DNA of 64,000 nt from Mycobacterium colombiense (GCF_001665835.1 NZ_LZSX01000089.1:62001-126000), one strand, 5' to 3'; counted from the first letter of the stretch, positions 24,995 to 34,525 are shown. Translations and numbers: made by a program. Notes: a model not told the origin generated them from the letters alone.

Positions 24995-25423
24995 ATGAAA
25001 GCCTTCAGCGAATCCGAGCGCCAGGAGTTCCTCGCCGACAAGCATGTGGCGGTGCTGTCCGTCGCCGCCACCGAAGGCCGCCCGCCGGCCAGCGTCCCGA
25101 TCTGGTACGACTACACCCCCGGAGGAAACGTCCGGATCATGACCGGGGCGTCCAGCCGCAAGGCCCGCCTGATCAAGCAGGCGGGCGCCGTGACGCTGGT
25201 GGTCCAACGCGAGGAGCCGCCGTATCAGTACGTGGTGGTGGAAGGCACCGTCGTCGAGACCACCAATCCGGCCCCGGCCGACTTGCAGGAATCGATCGCC
25301 ATCCGTTACCTCGGCGAGGAGGGCGGGCGCGCATTCGCGGCCAGCATGGAAGGCGTCGAGGAGGTGTTGTTCACCATCCGGCCCGACCGCTGGCTGAGCG
25401 CCGACTTCACCGGCGACCTCTGA
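24995..25423 (+). CDS. pyridoxamine 5'-phosphate oxidase-fold (PPOX class) protein
   Basis: A 142-residue split-beta-barrel flavin-binding domain. It begins MKAFSESERQEFLADKHVAV and has PIWYDYTPGGNVRIMTG and SRKARLIKQAG, features of the F420/FMN-dependent PPOX group common in actinobacteria. Likely roles are F420H2-dependent reduction or flavin/heme binding; the substrate is not known. It lies 49 bp downstream of the SDR gene on the same strand and converges on the phosphotransferase gene with a 4-bp gap. Confidence 0.82.
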   Translation: MKAFSESERQEFLADKHVAVLSVAATEGRPPASVPIWYDYTPGGNVRIMTGASSRKARLIKQAGAVTLVVQREEPPYQYVVVEGTVVETTNPAPADLQESIAIRYLGEEGGRAFAASMEGVEEVLFTIRPDRWLSADFTGDL

Positions 25424-25427
25424 GGTC

Positions 25428-26504
25428 TCAGCCGATCAGGTCCAGCGTCCCGAGCTCGCGGATCGCCTGGCAGCCGCGGCTGAGCATGGCCAGCACCATG
25501 TCGTCGCCGCGCTCGGTGGCCGCGGCGAACGCGAAACCCAGGGCCGAGATCAGCGGTGCCTGCAAAACGCCGAGCCGGTAATCGCGCCAACAGGTTTCGC
25601 GGTCGTAGTCGCTGACCCCGCCGGCCGTCAGCGCGCGGTGATAGTCGGTGACGAGCTCTTCCTCGATGCCCGCGCGCAGTTGCGAATCGAGACTGGTCGC
25701 CGTGAAGTAGGCGAGATCCCGGGCCGGCAATCCCACCCCCAGCGTCTGCCAGTCGACCACGCTCACCCTGGTTCGTTCGGGGTCGAACAGCAGGTTGTCC
25801 AGCCGGTAGTCGCCGTGCAGCAAGGCGAACCGGTCGTATTCGGACAGCAGCCACGGCGCGATCGATCCCATTGCCGCAGTGAAGGTGTCGCGGTCTTCCG
25901 CGCTCATCCGATCGCCCAGCTTCTCCAGCGTGATGTCTGCGCTGATCTTCGCCACCTCGCCCATGCCGTTGGCACCGGCCTCGTCCGGCCGGCCGAACGC
26001 GATGCCCGGGAAATCGAGCCAGACGGGATCACACCAACTGGGCGCGTGCAACCCGGCCAGAGCGGTAACCGCAAGGCGCGCTTCGGTTTCGCCGCAGCCG
26101 ACGAGCTGATCGCCCTGCACCGCCGGCGCCTGATCCGCCAACAGCAGGGCGAAATCCATTGCATCATCAGTGATCTCGGAATAGAAGCACCGCGGTGTGG
26201 GCACCTGGACCCGGTCCACCACCGAGGAGTAGAACGCGCATTCGCTGCGGTAGCCGATGACCACCCGGTCGCGCACCGTGTCGTCCTGGGCGGGCAGCTT
26301 GATCACAAAGGTCTGCGGCAGATCCCCGGGATCGATCGCATAGCTAGCGGTCACCCGGTAGGTCGCCCCCGTCTGTCCGGTGCCGATCGCGACCACGTCC
26401 ACGCCGGCGACCTCGACGGGTGTGCCGCTGCCGGACAGCGCGGCCGACAACCACTGCGGGGTCACGTCGCCGGGGTATCGCGGTATCGACAGCACAGCAC
26501 TCAT
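25428..26504 (-). CDS. aminoglycoside phosphotransferase-like kinase (APH family)
   Basis: A 358-residue kinase-fold protein. The catalytic loop is ALLHGDYRLDNLLFD (Asp and Asn) and the metal-binding Asp is in VSVVDWQTLG, as in APH/choline-kinase and acyl-CoA dehydrogenase-associated phosphotransferases. The N-lobe has VAIGTGQTGATYRVT as nucleotide loop and TFVIKLP with the strand-3 lysine. ATG 26504 (MSAVLSIPRYPG) is chosen with AGGAGG 11-16 bases upstream; the frame stays open to 26561. Substrate unknown; proteins of this family next to acyl-CoA genes may phosphorylate hydroxy compounds. Confidence 0.82.
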   Translation of the reverse strand: MSAVLSIPRYPGDVTPQWLSAALSGSGTPVEVAGVDVVAIGTGQTGATYRVTASYAIDPGDLPQTFVIKLPAQDDTVRDRVVIGYRSECAFYSSVVDRVQVPTPRCFYSEITDDAMDFALLLADQAPAVQGDQLVGCGETEARLAVTALAGLHAPSWCDPVWLDFPGIAFGRPDEAGANGMGEVAKISADITLEKLGDRMSAEDRDTFTAAMGSIAPWLLSEYDRFALLHGDYRLDNLLFDPERTRVSVVDWQTLGVGLPARDLAYFTATSLDSQLRAGIEEELVTDYHRALTAGGVSDYDRETCWRDYRLGVLQAPLISALGFAFAAATERGDDMVLAMLSRGCQAIRELGTLDLIG

Positions 26505-26561
26505 AAGCAGCACGCCTCCTGTACGCAGACAGCTCGGTCCGACTGACAAACTGTAAGGCAT

Positions 26562-26578
26562 ACCGCAAGAGTTGCGGT
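26562..26578. promoter_or_regulatory. perfect 7-bp inverted repeat upstream of the phosphotransferase gene
   Basis: ACCGCAA-GAG-TTGCGGT is a perfect palindrome with a 3-bp centre, 58 bp upstream of the ATG at 26504 and 14 bp before the irtB stop on the same strand. It could be an operator for the phosphotransferase gene or a small terminator hairpin after irtB. There is no T run, which favours the operator reading. Confidence 0.5.
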
Positions 26579-26591
26579 CAACCGCGGTGCG

Positions 26592-28328
26592 CTAGTCGGC
26601 CAGAATCCGCCATTCGGCGGCTTCGTGCTGCTGGCGCCAGAATTCGTCGAAACGGCCGCCCGCAGCGAGCAATTCGTCAACCGTTCCAGCCTCGACAACG
26701 CGGCCGTTGTCGAGGAACAGGACGCGGTCGGCGTGACTGATGCTGGCCAGCCGATGCGCGACGATCACCTGGGTGCGCGATTGCGGGTCGGCGGTGAGGG
26801 CGTCGACCACTGCGGCCTCGTTCTCGGTGTCCAGCGCGCTGGTCGCCTCGTCTACCAGCAGTATCGGCGCGGGCTTGAGCAACGCGCGGGCGATGCTGAC
26901 CCGTTGCCGCTCGCCACCGGACAGTGCCGAGCCGGCCTCGCCCACCACGGTGTCGGCGCCGTCGGGCAACCTCCCCACGAGCTCGTCGACACGCGCGAGC
27001 GCCACCGCCCGCGCGAACCGCTCGTCGCCGGCGCCGGGGTCCCCGGCGAACACGTTGTCGCGGATCGACCCGTGGAACAGGTAGGGATGCTGGAACACCA
27101 CGCTGCTGGCCGCACGTCGGGCGTCGCCGTCCAGCGTCGCCGCGTCCACCCCGTCGATGAGCACCCGGCCGCGGGTGGGCTCATGCAGCCCGGCGATCAG
27201 CGCCAGGATGGTGCTCTTGCCCGAACCGGACGGTCCGACGATCGCCGTCGTGCTGCCCGGCTCCAACGCGAAGCTCACCCCGTCGAGCACCGGCGCGCCC
27301 GCGCCGTCGTAGCGGAACACCACATCGTCGAACTCGATACGGGGCGCCGCGGCGCCCGTCAGCGTGCCGGCGCCGGCATTCATCAGCGGCGCGGTGAGCA
27401 CTGAACGGATGTTGTCGAGCGTGGTGCGGGTGCTCTCCAGCGCCGGCGCCAGCTCACTGATGGTGGTGAACGGTTCCAGGTAGCGCACGATGACGACGAC
27501 CAACGCGATGGCCTCGGCCACCGTGAGCGTCCCGTTCACGGTCAGCGTAGTGGTAGTCCCGGCCAGCAGGATCAGCGCGAGCTGGCTGGCGAGGCTGAAC
27601 AACAGCTGCCCAGGGACCTGCATGGAAAGCAAGCGCATGGTGGCGCCGTGTTGTGCGGCCAACGCATCGCCGACCAGGCTTCGCGCCGGCTCGACGCGCC
27701 GCGCAGCCCGCAGCGCCTGTTGGGTGCGGGCGAACTCGATGATCCGCTCGGTGAGCGCGCTATTGGCGTCGGCGGCCGCGGCATCGGCGCGGCGCGCCAA
27801 GCGGGCCGACGCCCACAGCGCGCCCAACAGCAGCGGCAGGCCACCCAGCGCGGCAGCCCCCAGCTGCCAGGAGACCGGCAGCAGGACCACCGCGATGGCG
27901 GCGGGCAGCAGGATGGCGGAGATCAGCGGCGTGAGCAGGTTGACGACCAGGCCGACGAGTTCCGGTCCGGTCGCCGCAATCGCCTGCCGCGCCGTCGCGG
28001 TGTGCTCGGCGGTGAACCAATCCAGCCGCACGCCGGGCAGTCGATCCGCCACATCGTGCTGGCTGTGATCCAGTACCGCGAAGCCCAGGTTGAAACCGAT
28101 ACGCGCGGTTGCGGTGTCGATGACCCAGCCGGTCACGGTCGCCACGGTCAGCCAGCCCAGCCAGACCAGGGCGCGCTGCGGCTCGTCGCTGAACAACGCC
28201 CCGACCAGGGGGACCAACAGCACGGTGGCCACCGCGCGTACCACCACGGAGATCAATGCCAGCACCGTGTAGGTGATGACCCGGTCGCGGCGATCCACCG
28301 GAACCAAACTCAACCACGTGCGAATCAT
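26592..28328 (-). CDS. irtB: IrtB, ABC transporter permease/ATPase for carboxymycobactin uptake
   Basis: A 578-residue ABC half-transporter. The N-terminal membrane domain spans about residues 15-310 with hydrophobic helices; the ATPase domain has Walker [13 protein letters not shown], signature [17 protein letters not shown], Walker [13 protein letters not shown] and switch His in VIVAHRLAS. It pairs with IrtA as a heterodimer in the cytoplasmic membrane to import iron-loaded siderophore. The start overlaps the irtA stop (ATGA), and the pair order and neighbours match the Rv1348-Rv1349 locus. Probably iron repressed through the box upstream of irtA. Confidence 0.95.
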   Translation of the reverse strand: MIRTWLSLVPVDRRDRVITYTVLALISVVVRAVATVLLVPLVGALFSDEPQRALVWLGWLTVATVTGWVIDTATARIGFNLGFAVLDHSQHDVADRLPGVRLDWFTAEHTATARQAIAATGPELVGLVVNLLTPLISAILLPAAIAVVLLPVSWQLGAAALGGLPLLLGALWASARLARRADAAAADANSALTERIIEFARTQQALRAARRVEPARSLVGDALAAQHGATMRLLSMQVPGQLLFSLASQLALILLAGTTTTLTVNGTLTVAEAIALVVVIVRYLEPFTTISELAPALESTRTTLDNIRSVLTAPLMNAGAGTLTGAAAPRIEFDDVVFRYDGAGAPVLDGVSFALEPGSTTAIVGPSGSGKSTILALIAGLHEPTRGRVLIDGVDAATLDGDARRAASSVVFQHPYLFHGSIRDNVFAGDPGAGDERFARAVALARVDELVGRLPDGADTVVGEAGSALSGGERQRVSIARALLKPAPILLVDEATSALDTENEAAVVDALTADPQSRTQVIVAHRLASISHADRVLFLDNGRVVEAGTVDELLAAGGRFDEFWRQQHEAAEWRILAD

Positions 28329-30940
28329 CGTGCCCCCTCGCCCGTCGCGCCGGCGGGCACCCGGTCACGGCGGCCGCCCTCCCACAGCCGCCGGTACCGG
28401 CCGTCGGCGGTCAGCAACTCGTCGTGAGTGCCCCGTTCGACGATGCGGCCGTGATCGAGCACGACGATCTGGTGGGCCCGGGTGATCGTGTGCAATCGGT
28501 GCGCGATCACCAGCACGGTGCGGTCCTGAGTCAGGCGGTTGAGGGCTTGCTGCACAAGGTATTCCGATTCGGGGTCGGCGAAGGCGGTGGCCTCGTCGAG
28601 GATGAGCACCGGGGTGTCGGCCAGGATCGCGCGGGCGATGGTGAGCCGTTGCCGCTCGCCGCCGGAGAGCCCGCTGCCGGCGCCGAGCATGGTGTCGTAG
28701 CCGTCCGGCAGTCGCATGATGCGGTCGTGGATCTGTGCCTCGCGCGCGGCCTGTTCGATTTGCGCCGCGCCGGCATCGGGGACGGCCAGCGCGATGTTTT
28801 CCGCCACGGTGCCGTGCACCAATTGCGTTTCCTGCAGCACGAATCCGACCTGAGCATAGAGCTGGTCGGCGGTCATCGACCGAATGTCCTGTCCCCCAAC
28901 GCGTATGGATCCGTGCCCGACATCGTGGAACCGGGCCAGCAAGGCGGCCAGCGTCGACTTGCCTGATCCGGAGGGACCGACCAGCGCGGTGACCGTGCCG
29001 GGCCGCAACGTCAGCGAGACGTCGTGAATGACGGGAACGTCGGGGCGGTAGCCGAAGCCGACGTTGTCGAACACCACCGTGGCGGCCGGATCCCGGTGGG
29101 CTTCGTCGTGGTCTCGCACGGCGAGGTCGGCCTCGTCGAGCGTGTTCTGCAGGCGCCGCGCGGCCAAGATGCCGGCGCGGACGCCGCCGAGGCCGTAGGC
29201 GATGCCGAGCAGCCGTGCGCCGAAGGTGGTGCCCAGCAACAAGAACGGCAGCAGATCCACCGGATTCATCCGGCCGGTGACCACCAGCAGAGTTCCTGTG
29301 ACCGCGATGAGCCAGAGGAACGTGGCGGGACGGGTGACCAGGTCCATGAAGGTCTTCTTGCCGGCCAGCGGGCGCTGCCAGGCGACCAGGAAGCCGACGT
29401 ATTCGTCCAGGCGGCGCCGGAAGCTGGATGCGGCGGCACCACCGAAGACGCGGATCACCGGTTGGCCTTCCAGGTATGCGCCGGCCTCGCCGCTCATCGT
29501 CTCTGCCCAGCGCTGCGACTGTGGGATGCGCGGGCCCGACTGAATCGTCAGCGACGACGTCAGCACCAGGTAAACCAGGACGGGCACGAACAACACCAGC
29601 GCCACCCGCCAGTCGACGGCGAACAGGTAGACCAGCACCGCGACCGGTGCGACGGCCGCGGCCACCGCGTCCGGGATGGCGTGAGTGACGAGGTAGTGCA
29701 ACGACAGCGTGTCGTCCTGCAGCAGTTGCTTGATCGACCCCGACCCGCGTGCGGTGAACCAGCCCAGGGGTAACCGAGACAGCTTGTGCAACAGTCGCGA
29801 TCGCAGGTCGCGCGCGAATCGTGCGTCGACGACGTGGAGCCAGAGAGTGAGCGCGGCACCGAGCAACGCACCCAGGCCCAGGAGGGCCACCGCGGCGATG
29901 CCAATATCCCACAGCCGGGACGCGGGCGCGCCGGAAACCAGCAGCCGGGCCAGCTCGACCAGCAACACGAACGGCGCCAGTTGCACCAGCGTGATCACCG
30001 CCTGCAGCACGCCCGAGACGATCAGCGCCGACCGCAGCGGCGCCAGCAGCCGGCCGGCGCCCTGCGCACGCCAGTTCCCGCGGGCTGCCGGGACGGGGGC
30101 CGCGTCGGATGCCTGCGGAGCCGACTCCAGTTGCGCCGCAATGTCTTCCGCGGAAACGCTGGGTGTGGCGCTGTCGGGTGCGTCCGGCTCGTCGCCGCGC
30201 CGGGTGCCCATCGCGCGCCCGGCGCTCCAGTAGGCCTGGGCGTGCACCTCGGATTTGGGAAAGCCGAACTCGTCGCGCAGCCGTGCTCGGACCTGCTTGA
30301 GCGTCGTGGCCTCGGGCGTCGCCCACGCGTACCAGTTCGACCAATCCCGGCTCTCGATCGCCGCGGCCAGCGACTTCTCGTCGTGGCGGGCAACCCAGTG
30401 CAGCCGCAGCCGGGGATGCTGCGCGACCGGGATCAAGGTGTCGTCGTCATCGTGCTGTTCGAGGTACATCTCGATCGGGACGTCGTCGGGGATGACCCCG
30501 ATGATCCCGTTCATCCCCGGGATGGACGCCGAGTCGCCGATCAGCAGGTAGCCGGCCGGCGGCTCGTCGGGGACGTCGAATCGCGACGAGCCCATCAGGG
30601 CCATCACCGCGATGGTCGCCCCGGGCTGCACGGTGCGCGCCCATGACGATGCCGGGCCCGCGGGATCGTGCAGCACGATGTCGACCGCGAAACGGCCGGC
30701 GGGAACGTCCGCCTCCGAGATCGTGTAGGCGCGCTGGAATTCGGTCTTCGATCCGTCCGGGTCCGGGAACCAGAACCGCAGCCACGCGGCCGGTTCGGCA
30801 TCGACGTCTTCGAACAGCGTCGGCGACGTCATGCGCACCCGCACGAAATGCGGCGCGATCCGGACGGTTTCGATCACCGTCGCGGTGTGGTCGCGCGCGC
30901 CGAAGCTGCGCAGCATCACACCCTGGAATCCGCGTGCCAT
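28325..30940 (-). CDS. irtA: IrtA, siderophore-interacting ABC transporter subunit
   Basis: An 871-residue fusion. Residues about 1-270 form a siderophore-interacting FAD domain (RAYTISEAD flavin motif, then [11 protein letters not shown]); after a short linker, residues about 310-600 are the membrane domain, and the last 250 are the ATPase with [29 protein letters not shown] and [12 protein letters not shown]. The FAD domain reduces the incoming Fe(III)-carboxymycobactin on the cytoplasmic side. ATG 30940 ([10 protein letters not shown]) follows AAAGGACC; the frame is open to 31054 but the extra residues are Arg-rich with no domain. It is divergent from the DCC-type gene, with an IdeR-like site between. 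Confidence 0.95.
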   Translation of the reverse strand: MARGFQGVMLRSFGARDHTATVIETVRIAPHFVRVRMTSPTLFEDVDAEPAAWLRFWFPDPDGSKTEFQRAYTISEADVPAGRFAVDIVLHDPAGPASSWARTVQPGATIAVMALMGSSRFDVPDEPPAGYLLIGDSASIPGMNGIIGVIPDDVPIEMYLEQHDDDDTLIPVAQHPRLRLHWVARHDEKSLAAAIESRDWSNWYAWATPEATTLKQVRARLRDEFGFPKSEVHAQAYWSAGRAMGTRRGDEPDAPDSATPSVSAEDIAAQLESAPQASDAAPVPAARGNWRAQGAGRLLAPLRSALIVSGVLQAVITLVQLAPFVLLVELARLLVSGAPASRLWDIGIAAVALLGLGALLGAALTLWLHVVDARFARDLRSRLLHKLSRLPLGWFTARGSGSIKQLLQDDTLSLHYLVTHAIPDAVAAAVAPVAVLVYLFAVDWRVALVLFVPVLVYLVLTSSLTIQSGPRIPQSQRWAETMSGEAGAYLEGQPVIRVFGGAAASSFRRRLDEYVGFLVAWQRPLAGKKTFMDLVTRPATFLWLIAVTGTLLVVTGRMNPVDLLPFLLLGTTFGARLLGIAYGLGGVRAGILAARRLQNTLDEADLAVRDHDEAHRDPAATVVFDNVGFGYRPDVPVIHDVSLTLRPGTVTALVGPSGSGKSTLAALLARFHDVGHGSIRVGGQDIRSMTADQLYAQVGFVLQETQLVHGTVAENIALAVPDAGAAQIEQAAREAQIHDRIMRLPDGYDTMLGAGSGLSGGERQRLTIARAILADTPVLILDEATAFADPESEYLVQQALNRLTQDRTVLVIAHRLHTITRAHQIVVLDHGRIVERGTHDELLTADGRYRRLWEGGRRDRVPAGATGEGAR

Positions 30941-31140
30941 TAGCGGTCCTTTCTCGCGGCGCCTCGCGCCGCGAGGCCTCGCCGATCTGACGACCCGGAC
31001 GGGTTCACCGCCACGAGGCCACGGATCGATGTGGCCCGCATGGGCCGCGCACACCCTGAATTCGACGACCCCACGCAGGCGGCACCGTGCCGCGGATCGC
31101 CGGCCAGCCGGTCACGACTTGGTACGTTACCCCCACAAAC

Positions 31141-31159
31141 TAAGGGTTGCCTTACCATA
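31141..31159. promoter_or_regulatory. probable IdeR (iron) box
   Basis: TAAGGGTTGCCTTACCATA matches the 19-bp IdeR consensus TTAGGTTAGGCTAACCTAA at 12 of 19 positions by eye, including the AGG and ACC core halves. It lies in the divergent region between irtA and the DCC-type gene, 40 bp upstream of the latter and about 200 bp from irtA. It would repress transcription when iron is plentiful. Which of the two promoters it controls cannot be told. Confidence 0.6.
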
Positions 31160-31198
31160 GGTCAACCTCGGCCCCGCCCACTCAGTAACCTGGGGCAC

Positions 31199-31624
31199 AT
31201 GAGCGGTGAGTCGGCGGCGCCCGTGCTGCTGTACGACGGAGTCTGCGGGGTGTGCAACCGGTCGGTGCGCACGATCCTTCGGTTCGATCCCAGCGGTCCG
31301 CTGCGCTTCGCGGCGTTGGAGAGCGTATTCGCCAAAGCGATCATCGAGCGGCACCCGGAGATCGGCAGCGTCGACTCGGTGGTGTTTGTGGATGACCCGG
31401 GCGGGCCCTCCGAACGGGTGGCCGTCCGATTCGAGGCCGTGCTGCGCGTGGCGGATTATCTCGGCGGACCGTGGCGAATGTTCGGGGTCGCGCGCGTCAT
31501 TCCGGCTCCGCTGCGCGATTGGCTCTACGACCGATTCGCCGCGATCCGCTATCGCGTCGGCGGCAAGTACGACAGTTGTCCGCTGCCGGCCCCAGAGGTT
31601 CGCGCCCGCTTCGTGGCGGACTGA
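31199..31624 (+). CDS. DCC-family thiol-disulfide oxidoreductase-like protein
   Basis: A 141-residue protein of the DUF393/DCC family. The signature DGVCGVCNRSV near residue 14 holds the CxxC pair predicted to be redox active; GVARVIPAPLRDWLYDRFA and GGKYDSCPLP further on are conserved family elements. Cellular role is not established. ATG 31199. It is the only gene on its strand here, next to the IdeR-like site, so iron-dependent expression is possible. Confidence 0.83.
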   Translation: MSGESAAPVLLYDGVCGVCNRSVRTILRFDPSGPLRFAALESVFAKAIIERHPEIGSVDSVVFVDDPGGPSERVAVRFEAVLRVADYLGGPWRMFGVARVIPAPLRDWLYDRFAAIRYRVGGKYDSCPLPAPEVRARFVAD

Positions 31625-31630
31625 TCGGCA

Positions 31631-31960
31631 TCAGTCGATGCCCGGCGCCGCGGCGAGGTCGGCTTGGGATTCCTTCCGCTTCAGCGCTGCGAGCTTGCGG
31701 TCCTCTTCGGCCGCCTGGCGGTGCTTGAGCGCAGACCTGCGGTGCACGTCCGTGTGCAAGACGCCCTGTTGAACGGCTTGATCTTGAATTTTCGCGACCC
31801 GCTCGTGCCGAACCGCGGATGCCTCAAAGCTCTGCGCGGTAGACAACCCCGCCCGGGCGGCGCGTACGCGGGCCGCGGCGGCATCGTGTTCGGCGAGTTC
31901 GACATCTTCTGCGGTGAAGGCTTTTTCGCCTCGTGGTGAGGGCTCGTATCCGATGGGCAT
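31631..31960 (-). CDS. small hypothetical protein, charged and helical
   Basis: A 109-residue protein rich in Ala, Arg, Glu and Lys: AEHDAAAARVRAARAGLSTA and KHRQAAEEDRKLAALKRKES suggest long helices or a coiled coil. No enzyme motif, signal peptide or membrane segment is seen. The ATG at 31960 has AAGGGAGA about 4 bases upstream, a strong site that supports real translation. It converges on the DCC-type gene with a 6-bp gap. I do not recognise a function. Confidence 0.65.
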   Translation of the reverse strand: MPIGYEPSPRGEKAFTAEDVELAEHDAAAARVRAARAGLSTAQSFEASAVRHERVAKIQDQAVQQGVLHTDVHRRSALKHRQAAEEDRKLAALKRKESQADLAAAPGID

Positions 31961-32050
31961 GGCGTCTCCCTTGTGTCCCGTGAGTTCCAGATACCCACCA
32001 GGGAGGGTTTGACGCTTACGTCTTCAAGATTTCGTCTCGGGTGTCGACAG

Positions 32051-32135
32051 TGCGGGCGGAGGGACTCGAACCCTCAAGCTCTCACGAGCACCGGCACCTA
32101 AAGCCGGCGTGTTTGCCGAATTTCACCACGCCCGC
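32051..32135 (-). tRNA. tRNA-Leu (anticodon UAG)
   Basis: Read on the minus strand the gene begins GCGGGCGTGGTGAAATTCGG and ends with the T-arm GGGTTCGAGTCCC and the acceptor strand CGCCCGC plus discriminator A. The seven-base acceptor pairs perfectly. The anticodon stem CCGGC/GCCGG closes the loop TTTAGGT, so the anticodon is UAG, decoding CUN leucine codons. The long variable arm (CTCGTGAGAG) is typical of class II tRNA-Leu. CCA is not encoded. Confidence 0.95.
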
Positions 32136-32222
32136 GCGCGTAGCGATCGTACAGCCTCGACGACTCCACAACCTGTCGGTCATGGGACCTAGCTTTGCTC
32201 ATAACTGGAGAGAGGTATCTGC

Positions 32223-32960
32223 ATGCGGTCCGGGGAACAGTTTGACGCTGCCAGGCGCCTCATCGCGGCCGGCGTAAACGACTGCGCTATTTCAAGACAC
32301 GTCGGTGTGCCACGAACGACAATTCGGGACTGGCGCCAGCGGAAGCAAATTCGCACCAGGCTGATGAGCGGACCAGGATGCGGCATCGGTCATGATTTTC
32401 TCGCGCTCCCCGCGGCAGCATATTGCTACCTGCTTGGCCTGTATTTGGGCGACGGCCACGTATCACGATCTCAGCGCGTATGGCACCTAAGAATTACTCT
32501 CGACAAAAAGTACCCGGGGATCGTCGAGCGTTGCCGCACCGCGGTCAACCTAGTTATGCCTGGGCAGCATGCAGCAGTCCATCCCCAGCCAACTGGGTGT
32601 GTCGTCGTCTCGCTGTATTCAAAACACTGGCCGTGTCTGCTCCCTCAACATGGCCCAGGCCGCAAGCACCTAAGGCCGATTCGGCTGGAACATTGGCAGC
32701 AGGTTCTGGTTGAGCAGGCCACCGAGGAATTCATTCGCGGATTGATCGATAGCGACGGATGTCGTGTCGTGGCCAACGACCGCGGGGTTCGAAGCGTCCG
32801 ATACCACTTCTCGAACCGTTCCGACGACATCCGCGAGTTGTTCACCGGAGCGCTCGACAACCTTGGCATCCCGTGGACCCGGTCGAGCCGCTATGTCATT
32901 GCCATTTATCGAAAGGCGGCGGTAGCGCGGCTCGACGAATTCGTCGGGCCCAAATCATGA
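32223..32960 (+). CDS. solo LAGLIDADG homing endonuclease-like protein with N-terminal HTH
   Basis: A 245-residue protein. Residues 7-40 (DAARRLIAAGVNDCAISRHV, then PRTTIRDWRQ) look like a helix-turn-helix. Two LAGLIDADG-type helices follow: YLLGLYLGDG (69-78) and FIRGLIDSDG (170-179), each with the metal-binding acid, as in single-chain two-motif endonucleases. There is no split host gene: no intein splice residues, and no intron in the tRNA-Leu gene 88 bp away. The base composition is less GC-rich than neighbours. ATG 32223 follows GAGAGAGG by 6 bases. Probably a mobile or domesticated DNA-cutting gene; activity is unknown. Confidence 0.75.
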   Translation: MRSGEQFDAARRLIAAGVNDCAISRHVGVPRTTIRDWRQRKQIRTRLMSGPGCGIGHDFLALPAAAYCYLLGLYLGDGHVSRSQRVWHLRITLDKKYPGIVERCRTAVNLVMPGQHAAVHPQPTGCVVVSLYSKHWPCLLPQHGPGRKHLRPIRLEHWQQVLVEQATEEFIRGLIDSDGCRVVANDRGVRSVRYHFSNRSDDIRELFTGALDNLGIPWTRSSRYVIAIYRKAAVARLDEFVGPKS

Positions 32961-32976
32961 GCGGTACGGTCAAGGG

Positions 32977-33357
32977 GTGTCCACTACGCATCGTCGCAGG
33001 CCCGCGCTCATCGCGCTGGTGATCGTCGCGGCGTGCGGCTGCCTGGCCCTGGGCTGGTGGCAGTGGACCAGGTTCAATTCCGTCTCCGGCTCCTTTCAGA
33101 ACCTGGGCTATGCATTGCAATGGCCACTGTTCGCCGGATTCTGCGTGTACGCCTACCGCAAATTCGTTCGCTATGAAGAGGAACCACCACAGCCGCGGAG
33201 CACAGACGCGATGACGGAGATACCCGCCGGGCTGCTGCCCGAACGACCCAAGCCCGCGCCGCAGGCACCCGACGACCCCGCGCTGCGCGAGTACAACACC
33301 TACCTGGCCGAGCTCGCCGCGCAGGACGCCGAAAAGCAGAAGAGGACAACCGCATGA
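32977..33357 (+). CDS. lprD: LprD-like lipoprotein/membrane protein
   Basis: A 126-residue protein with an N-terminal hydrophobic segment LIALVIVAACGCLALGWWQW that contains a lipobox-like VAAC, so it may be lipid-anchored, or simply membrane-spanning; a second hydrophobic stretch ALQWPLFAGFCVYAY follows. The C-terminal half is charged and proline-rich. Size and position next to the Rv1342c-like gene match LprD (Rv1343c). GTG 32977 is the first start in frame. The stop overlaps the next start (ATGA). Function unknown. Confidence 0.78.
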   Translation: MSTTHRRRPALIALVIVAACGCLALGWWQWTRFNSVSGSFQNLGYALQWPLFAGFCVYAYRKFVRYEEEPPQPRSTDAMTEIPAGLLPERPKPAPQAPDDPALREYNTYLAELAAQDAEKQKRTTA

Positions 33358-33704
33358 CCACACCGGAGACGCCCGGAACATCAGTGCCCGCAGTGCCCGT
33401 CGACAAGATCCGCACCGCGCTGCTCGGCTACCGGATCATGGCGTGGACGACGGGTCTGTGGCTCATCGCGCTGTGCTACGAGATCGTCTCGCACCTCGCC
33501 TTCGGCCACGAGATCCGGTGGATCGAAGTGGTCCACGGTTGGGTGTATTTCATCTACGTACTGACCGCCTTCAATTTGGCGGTCAAGGTGCGCTGGCCGC
33601 TCGGCAAGACGGTCGGTGTGCTGCTGTCCGGGACCATCCCGCTGCTCGGCATCATCGTCGAACACTTCCAAACCAGGGACGTCAAAGCGCGTTTCGGGTT
33701 GTAA
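33354..33704 (+). CDS. DUF3817-type integral membrane protein (Rv1342c-like)
   Basis: A 116-residue protein with three predicted membrane helices: TTGLWLIALCYEIVSHLAFG, WVYFIYVLTAFNLAVKV and VGVLLSGTIPLLGIIVEHF. The conserved H in VVHGW and E in VEHF fit the DUF3817 family. It is translationally coupled to the lprD-like gene (ATGA) and ends 46 bp before the convergent rdgB gene. No function is established. Confidence 0.85.
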   Translation: MTTPETPGTSVPAVPVDKIRTALLGYRIMAWTTGLWLIALCYEIVSHLAFGHEIRWIEVVHGWVYFIYVLTAFNLAVKVRWPLGKTVGVLLSGTIPLLGIIVEHFQTRDVKARFGL

Positions 33705-33726
33705 GCCCCGCAGCTACCGAAGGGCA

Positions 33727-33743
33727 CGGCACCGCGAGTGCCG
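33727..33743. terminator. short hairpin between convergent genes
   Basis: CGGCAC-CGCGA-GTGCCG, a 6-bp stem with a 5-base loop, lies 23 bp after the DUF3817 stop and 8 bp before the rdgB stop. It is weak and has no T run, so terminator activity is only possible. Confidence 0.35.
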
Positions 33744-33750
33744 CTGGACC

Positions 33751-34362
33751 CTAGCCCCCGGATCGGGCCAGCGTTTGCAGCGCCGGCAACAGCAGCCGCA
33801 GCGCGCGACCGCGATGCGAGACGGCGTCCTTCTCCGATGGGCTCAGCTCCGCCGCCGTGCGGTCATGCCCCTGGGGAACGAAGACCGGGTCGTAGCCGAA
33901 GCCACCGTCGCCGCGAGGTTCGCGGGCAATGCTCCCGGGCCACTCGCCGCGGACGACGACCTCGCCGGCGGTCGAGACGAGCGCGCAGGCGGACACGAAC
34001 GCCGCACCGCGCCGTCCGTCGGGTACGTCGCGCAGTTGCGCCAGCAGCAACGCGGTGTTGCCCGCGTCATCGCCGTGCCGACCCGCCCACCGCGCCGACA
34101 GCACACCGGGCATGCCGTTGAGCGCGGCGACCTCCAGCCCGGAATCGTCGGCCACAGTTGCCAGCCCGCTCGCGGCAAAGGCATCCCGCGCCTTGGCCAA
34201 AGCGTTGTCCTCGAAGATCGCGCCCGTCTCCGGCGCTTCCTCGAACGGCGCCACGTCGTCGAGCGACACCAACGTCAATCCCGTCAGGCCCGCCGCATCG
34301 ATCACCCGGCGCAACTCGGCCAGCTTCTTCGGGTTGCGGCTGGCGACCAGCACGCGGGTCAC
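33751..34362 (-). CDS. rdgB: RdgB/HAM1 non-canonical purine NTP pyrophosphatase
   Basis: A 203-residue enzyme that hydrolyses ITP, dITP and XTP to the monophosphates and cleans the nucleotide pool. Motifs: VASRNPKKLAELRRVI at the N-terminus (nucleotide site), DDSGLEVAALNGMPGVLSAR (catalytic Asp), DGGFGYDPVFVPQG and the C-terminal VSHRGRALR. Matches the family in length and matches Rv1341 by position. A gene for a deazaflavin oxidoreductase separates it from rphA here. Confidence 0.95.
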   Translation of the reverse strand: MTRVLVASRNPKKLAELRRVIDAAGLTGLTLVSLDDVAPFEEAPETGAIFEDNALAKARDAFAASGLATVADDSGLEVAALNGMPGVLSARWAGRHGDDAGNTALLLAQLRDVPDGRRGAAFVSACALVSTAGEVVVRGEWPGSIAREPRGDGGFGYDPVFVPQGHDRTAAELSPSEKDAVSHRGRALRLLLPALQTLARSGG

Positions 34363-34525
34363 CAGCTATTCCTCAACATGCGTCGGGGCAGTTGCCAATG
34401 CACCCCGGCCACATTACGGACTGTGAGCCCATGCATTGGCGATGCGAATGCATTCAGCGGTGCCGGCACGGCAGACGGCACGCTCCACAAGGAATAGACA
34501 GGGCAACGAAGTAGCTTCCCCCAGG

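Noticed and set aside
32051-32960. Intron or intein explanation for the LAGLIDADG gene
   Set aside because: tRNA-Leu is intact with a normal anticodon loop and no splice residues (Cys/Ser at start, His-Asn at end) flank the protein, so it is called a solo gene.
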